Below are positions 6,573 through 9,246 of a stretch of 9,246 nt of DNA, piece by piece (position 1 is the stretch's first letter; each line of letters begins with the position of its first letter). Below the pieces are notes generated by a model that ran no database searches, was not told the DNA's origin, and saw only the letters and a list, made by a program, of their open reading frames with translations. The translations under genes and the position numbers were made by a program. The DNA comes from Sphingomonas bacterium (GTDB lineage Bacteria; Pseudomonadota; Alphaproteobacteria; Sphingomonadales; Sphingomonadaceae). The DNA is taken from the NCBI RefSeq assembly GCF_903643065.1, contig NZ_CAHJWX010000039.1, positions 1 to 9,246 of the forward strand, written 5' to 3'.

Positions 6573-7571
6573 ATGGTGAAGCTCGGCGACTGGCTGCAAC
6601 CCCATCCCCACGGGCTGTACGTCAAGCCGGCGGATGCGTGGATCGATCCCTCGCGGCCGACCCCGCGCGCGCTGGTGACGCACGGCCATGCCGACCACGC
6701 GCGCGGCGGGCATGGCGAGGTGTGGGCGACGCCCGAGACGCTGGCGATCATGACCGCGCGCTATGGCGAGCAGGTCGGGCGACCGGTGGCCTATGGCGGG
6801 TCCGTGCGGCTGGGCGACGTGGAGGTCGGCTTCGTGCCGGCGGGGCACGTGCTCGGCTCGGCGCAGATCGTGCTCACCTATCGCGGCGAGCGGGTGGTGG
6901 CGTCGGGCGATTACAAGCGGCGCGCGGACCCGACCTGTGCGCCCTTCGAGCCGGTGGCGTGCGACGTGTTCATCACCGAGGCGACCTTTGCGCTGCCCGT
7001 GTTCCGCCACCCGGACACGGGCGACGAGATCGACAAGCTGCTCGGCGCGCTGCACGCCAATCCCGACCGCTGCGTGCTGGTCGGCGCCTATGCGCTGGGC
7101 AAGGCGCAGCGCGTGATCGCCGAGCTGCGCGCGCGCGGGCACGTGGCGCCGATCTATATCCACGGCGCGCTGGCGCGATTGTGCGAGCTGTACGCCGACC
7201 ATGGCGTGGCGCTGGGCGAGCTGCTGCCGGCGACCGGGGCGGCGAAGAAGGATGTGGCGGGGCATGTGGTGCTGTGCCCGCCGGGCGCGCTCAACGACCG
7301 CTGGAGCCGTCGCCTGCCCGAGCCGATCACCGCCATGGCGAGCGGCTGGATGCGCATCCGCCAGCGCGCGCGGCAGAAGAATGTCGAGCTGCCGCTGATC
7401 CTCTCCGACCATGCCGACTGGGACGAGCTGACCGACACGCTGGCGGAGATCGCCCCGCGCGAAGTGTGGGTGACGCACGGCCGCGACGACGCGCTGGTGC
7501 ACTGGTGCGCCGGGCGGGGCATGACGGCGCGGCCGCTGCACCTGGTGGGGTTCGAGGACGAGGACGATTGA
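6573..7571 (+). CDS. Ligase-associated DNA damage response exonuclease (metallo-beta-lactamase/beta-CASP-like fold)
   Basis: This 332-residue cytoplasmic protein is assigned to the exonuclease member of the ligase-associated repair set. The zinc site is visible as THGHADHARGG (His37, His39, Asp41, His42), GH in VPAGHVLGSAQ (His92), SGDYK (Asp113), the ITEATF segment (Glu136), SDHADW (His280) and VTHGR (His302). The GAYALGKAQRVIAELR stretch (171-186) is typical of this nuclease group. The ATG at 6573 begins MVKLGDWLQPHPHGLYV, a good match to the usual N-terminus, with a weak TTAGG six bases upstream. The frame is open further back to 6282, but that extension is Arg-rich and runs antisense to the 61-residue gene, so it was rejected. 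It is divergent from the helicase/pdeM arm and is followed 63 bp later by the S10 peptidase. DNA end processing is the family role; its substrate here is inferred. Confidence 0.92.
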   Translation: MVKLGDWLQPHPHGLYVKPADAWIDPSRPTPRALVTHGHADHARGGHGEVWATPETLAIMTARYGEQVGRPVAYGGSVRLGDVEVGFVPAGHVLGSAQIVLTYRGERVVASGDYKRRADPTCAPFEPVACDVFITEATFALPVFRHPDTGDEIDKLLGALHANPDRCVLVGAYALGKAQRVIAELRARGHVAPIYIHGALARLCELYADHGVALGELLPATGAAKKDVAGHVVLCPPGALNDRWSRRLPEPITAMASGWMRIRQRARQKNVELPLILSDHADWDELTDTLAEIAPREVWVTHGRDDALVHWCAGRGMTARPLHLVGFEDEDD

Positions 7572-7581
7572 CGCGCGTGGC

Positions 7582-7609
7582 TTGCCGGGACGCGCAAGGC
7601 GGCTAGGAT
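7582..7609 (+). promoter_or_regulatory. Likely housekeeping-sigma promoter for the S10 peptidase gene
   Basis: TTGCCGG (7582-7588) and GCTAGGAT (7602-7609) are separated by 13 bp. They resemble the alphaproteobacterial housekeeping pattern known from Caulobacter (TTGACGS, then GCTANAWC after 10-14 bp), with one and two mismatches respectively. The start codon is 25 bp downstream, leaving room for a short leader with the GAAAGG site at 7623-7628. This would allow the peptidase to be expressed apart from the exonuclease. Confidence 0.5.
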
Positions 7610-7634
7610 GTAACGGAATCACGAAAGGTCGCCG

Positions 7635-9246
7635 ATGATCCGCCTCGTTCTGCCGCTTTCCCTTCTCGCCACGCCCGCGCTGGCGCAGGACGCCCCGCCC
7701 AAGCCCGACAAGAACATCGCGCAGAGCAATGCCGAGAAGATGAAGGCGGAAGCCGAGGCCGGCTATGCCAACGCGCCGGTCGCCGAGCAGGCGGTGACGC
7801 ACAAGGCGAGCGTGAGCGTCAACGGCGCCACCCTGCCCTACACCGCCACGGCGGGCACGCTGACCATCCGCGACACGGAGGGCAAGCCGACCGCGAGCAT
7901 GTTCTACACCGCCTACACGCTGGACGGGGTGAAGCCGGGAACCAAGCGCCCGGTGACGTTCCTCTATAATGGCGGGCCCGGCAGCCCGACCTTCTGGCTG
8001 CACATGGGCTCGTTCGCGCCTGTCCGGCTCAAGACGGGCAATCCGGAAGTGATCCGCCCGGCGCCCTATGCGTTCGGGCCCAATCCCGACACGCTGCTCG
8101 ACAAGACCGACCTCGTCTTCCTCGATGCGATCGGCGCCGGCTATTCCCGGCCGCTGGGCGACACCAAGCCGGGCGCCTTTTACGGCGTCGACGAGGACGC
8201 GGACGCGTTCGCCAAGGCGATCCTGCGCTACGCCACCAAATACGGCCGGTGGAACAGCCCGAAGTTCCTGTTCGGCGAGAGCTATGGCACGACGCGCTCG
8301 GGCGCGCTCGCCTATCAGCTGCAGGAACGCGGCATGGCGCTCAACGGCGTGGTGCTGCTGTCCTCCATCATGAACTATGGCTCGCGCCAGCCGGGGCTGG
8401 ACGAGGTGTATCTCGACTATCTGCCGTCCTTCGCCGCCACCGCCTGGTATCACCACAAGGTGCCCAACCCGCCCGCCGACGTGGCGACGATCGTCGACCA
8501 GGCGCGCGCCTTCGCGGTGGGCCCGTACATGTCGGCGCTGGCCAAGGGGCAGCTGATCCCGGACGCCGAGGCCGACGCGATCGCGACGCGGATGAGCCAG
8601 CTGATCGGCGTCAGCCCTTCCTTCATCCGCCAGAGCAACCTGCGCATCGACCTGCCGCGCTTCCAGAAGGAGCTGCTGCGCGACCAGCGGCGCACGATCG
8701 GCCGCTTCGACGCGCGCTATACCGGCGTCGACGTCGACGCCGCCGGCGAGCGGCCGGAAACCGACGCCTCCGACATCGCCATCTCCGGCGCGTTCATCGG
8801 CACGTTCATGGACTATGTGACGCATACGCTGGGCTACAAGACCGACATGCCCTATCGGCTGTCCGCGCGCGACGCCGCGGGCTGGGACTGGAACTGGAAG
8901 CATCGCGCGCCGGGTCAGGGCTATGGCGCGCAGCAGAACAATCCCAACACCGCCATCGACCTGGGCGCGGCGATGCGGGCCAATCCCTACCTGCACGTGT
9001 TGTCGCTCAACGGCTGGTTCGACATGGCGACGCCGTTCTTCGGAACGGAGAACGACCTGGGCCACATGATGCTGGAGCGCGGGCAGCAGGCGAACCTGGC
9101 GTTCCGCTATTATCCGGCGGGGCACATGGCATACCTCAACCCCGACGCGCTGCACGCGATGAAGCGCGACTTGGCCGCCTGGTATGACGACGCGGTGGGC
9201 GACGCGCGCGACGGCACGCCCGCCGCGCCGGCGAGCGTGTCGGCCG
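7635..9246 (+). CDS. S10 family serine carboxypeptidase-like protein, exported; 3' end outside window
   Basis: A frame open for 537 codons starts at ATG 7635, six bases after GAAAGG (7623-7628), and runs off the right edge. Residues 1-17 (MIRLVLPLSLLATPALA) form a signal peptide cut before Gln18, so the product is periplasmic or outer-membrane associated. Peptidase S10 motifs: NGGPGS (112-117, oxyanion-hole region), GESYGT with nucleophile Ser216, Asp463 in LNGWFDMATPF and His497 in YPAGHMAYL, completing the Ser-Asp-His triad in normal order. S10 enzymes remove C-terminal residues from peptides at acidic pH. The conserved domain is complete; the last residues (GDARDGTPAAPASVSA) look like a disordered tail, so the stop should be close. 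No link to DNA repair can be seen in the protein itself. A minus-strand frame covering the region is a shadow. Confidence 0.93.
   Translation, partial: MIRLVLPLSLLATPALAQDAPPKPDKNIAQSNAEKMKAEAEAGYANAPVAEQAVTHKASVSVNGATLPYTATAGTLTIRDTEGKPTASMFYTAYTLDGVKPGTKRPVTFLYNGGPGSPTFWLHMGSFAPVRLKTGNPEVIRPAPYAFGPNPDTLLDKTDLVFLDAIGAGYSRPLGDTKPGAFYGVDEDADAFAKAILRYATKYGRWNSPKFLFGESYGTTRSGALAYQLQERGMALNGVVLLSSIMNYGSRQPGLDEVYLDYLPSFAATAWYHHKVPNPPADVATIVDQARAFAVGPYMSALAKGQLIPDAEADAIATRMSQLIGVSPSFIRQSNLRIDLPRFQKELLRDQRRTIGRFDARYTGVDVDAAGERPETDASDIAISGAFIGTFMDYVTHTLGYKTDMPYRLSARDAAGWDWNWKHRAPGQGYGAQQNNPNTAIDLGAAMRANPYLHVLSLNGWFDMATPFFGTENDLGHMMLERGQQANLAFRYYPAGHMAYLNPDALHAMKRDLAAWYDDAVGDARDGTPAAPASVSA

Noticed and set aside
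6516..9155. Very long minus-strand open frame (879 residues) opposite the exonuclease and peptidase
   Set aside because: It is antisense to two genes with complete catalytic motifs, is rich in Arg, His, Val and Gly, and has no recognisable domain. Such long antisense frames are expected in very GC-rich DNA.

Overview
The window is very GC-rich chromosomal DNA with alphaproteobacterial gene content. The short dispersed palindromes, the secreted S10 peptidase and the leader style all suggest a sphingomonad (Sphingomonas or a close relative). The genus is an inference; no rRNA or marker gene is present. I see no phage, transposase, CRISPR array, tRNA or rRNA.

Layout. (1) Bases 3-548 hold the end of a PLP fold-type IV enzyme of the aminodeoxychorismate lyase kind, probably the PabC half of a PabB-PabC fusion used in folate synthesis. 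Bases 576-1775 hold a class I aspartate/prephenate-type aminotransferase 27 bp behind it. (2) A relatively AT-rich gap (1776-1930) leads into a two-gene unit: an unnamed 45-residue membrane or exported peptide (1931-2068), then an exported methionine sulfoxide reductase A (2065-2715) that begins at a TTG overlapping the stop of the small gene. (3) A palindromic repeat (2741-2766) separates msrA from a convergent minus-strand pair, pdeM (2799-3461) and a DEXH-box helicase (3717-6131). A 161-bp element with 27-bp perfect inverted ends lies between those two. (4) A second, compound palindromic repeat (6126-6206) overlaps the helicase start codon. It is followed by an unnamed 61-residue membrane protein (6309-6494, minus). 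(5) On the plus strand lie a beta-lactamase-fold exonuclease (6573-7571) and a secreted S10 serine carboxypeptidase-like protein (7635 to beyond the window end) with its own likely promoter.

How they fit. PdeM, the DEXH helicase and the exonuclease are three of the four members of the known 'ligase-associated DNA damage response' set. The fourth, an ATP-dependent DNA ligase, is not in this window, and the S10 peptidase sits where it might be expected. The repair genes here are split into two divergent arms with a small membrane-protein gene between them, and dispersed repeats lie at both edges of the helicase gene. I did not find a clearly new system. The most useful leads are the rearranged repair cluster, the repeat-derived helicase start region, the two unnamed small membrane proteins and the coupled single-cysteine exported MsrA.
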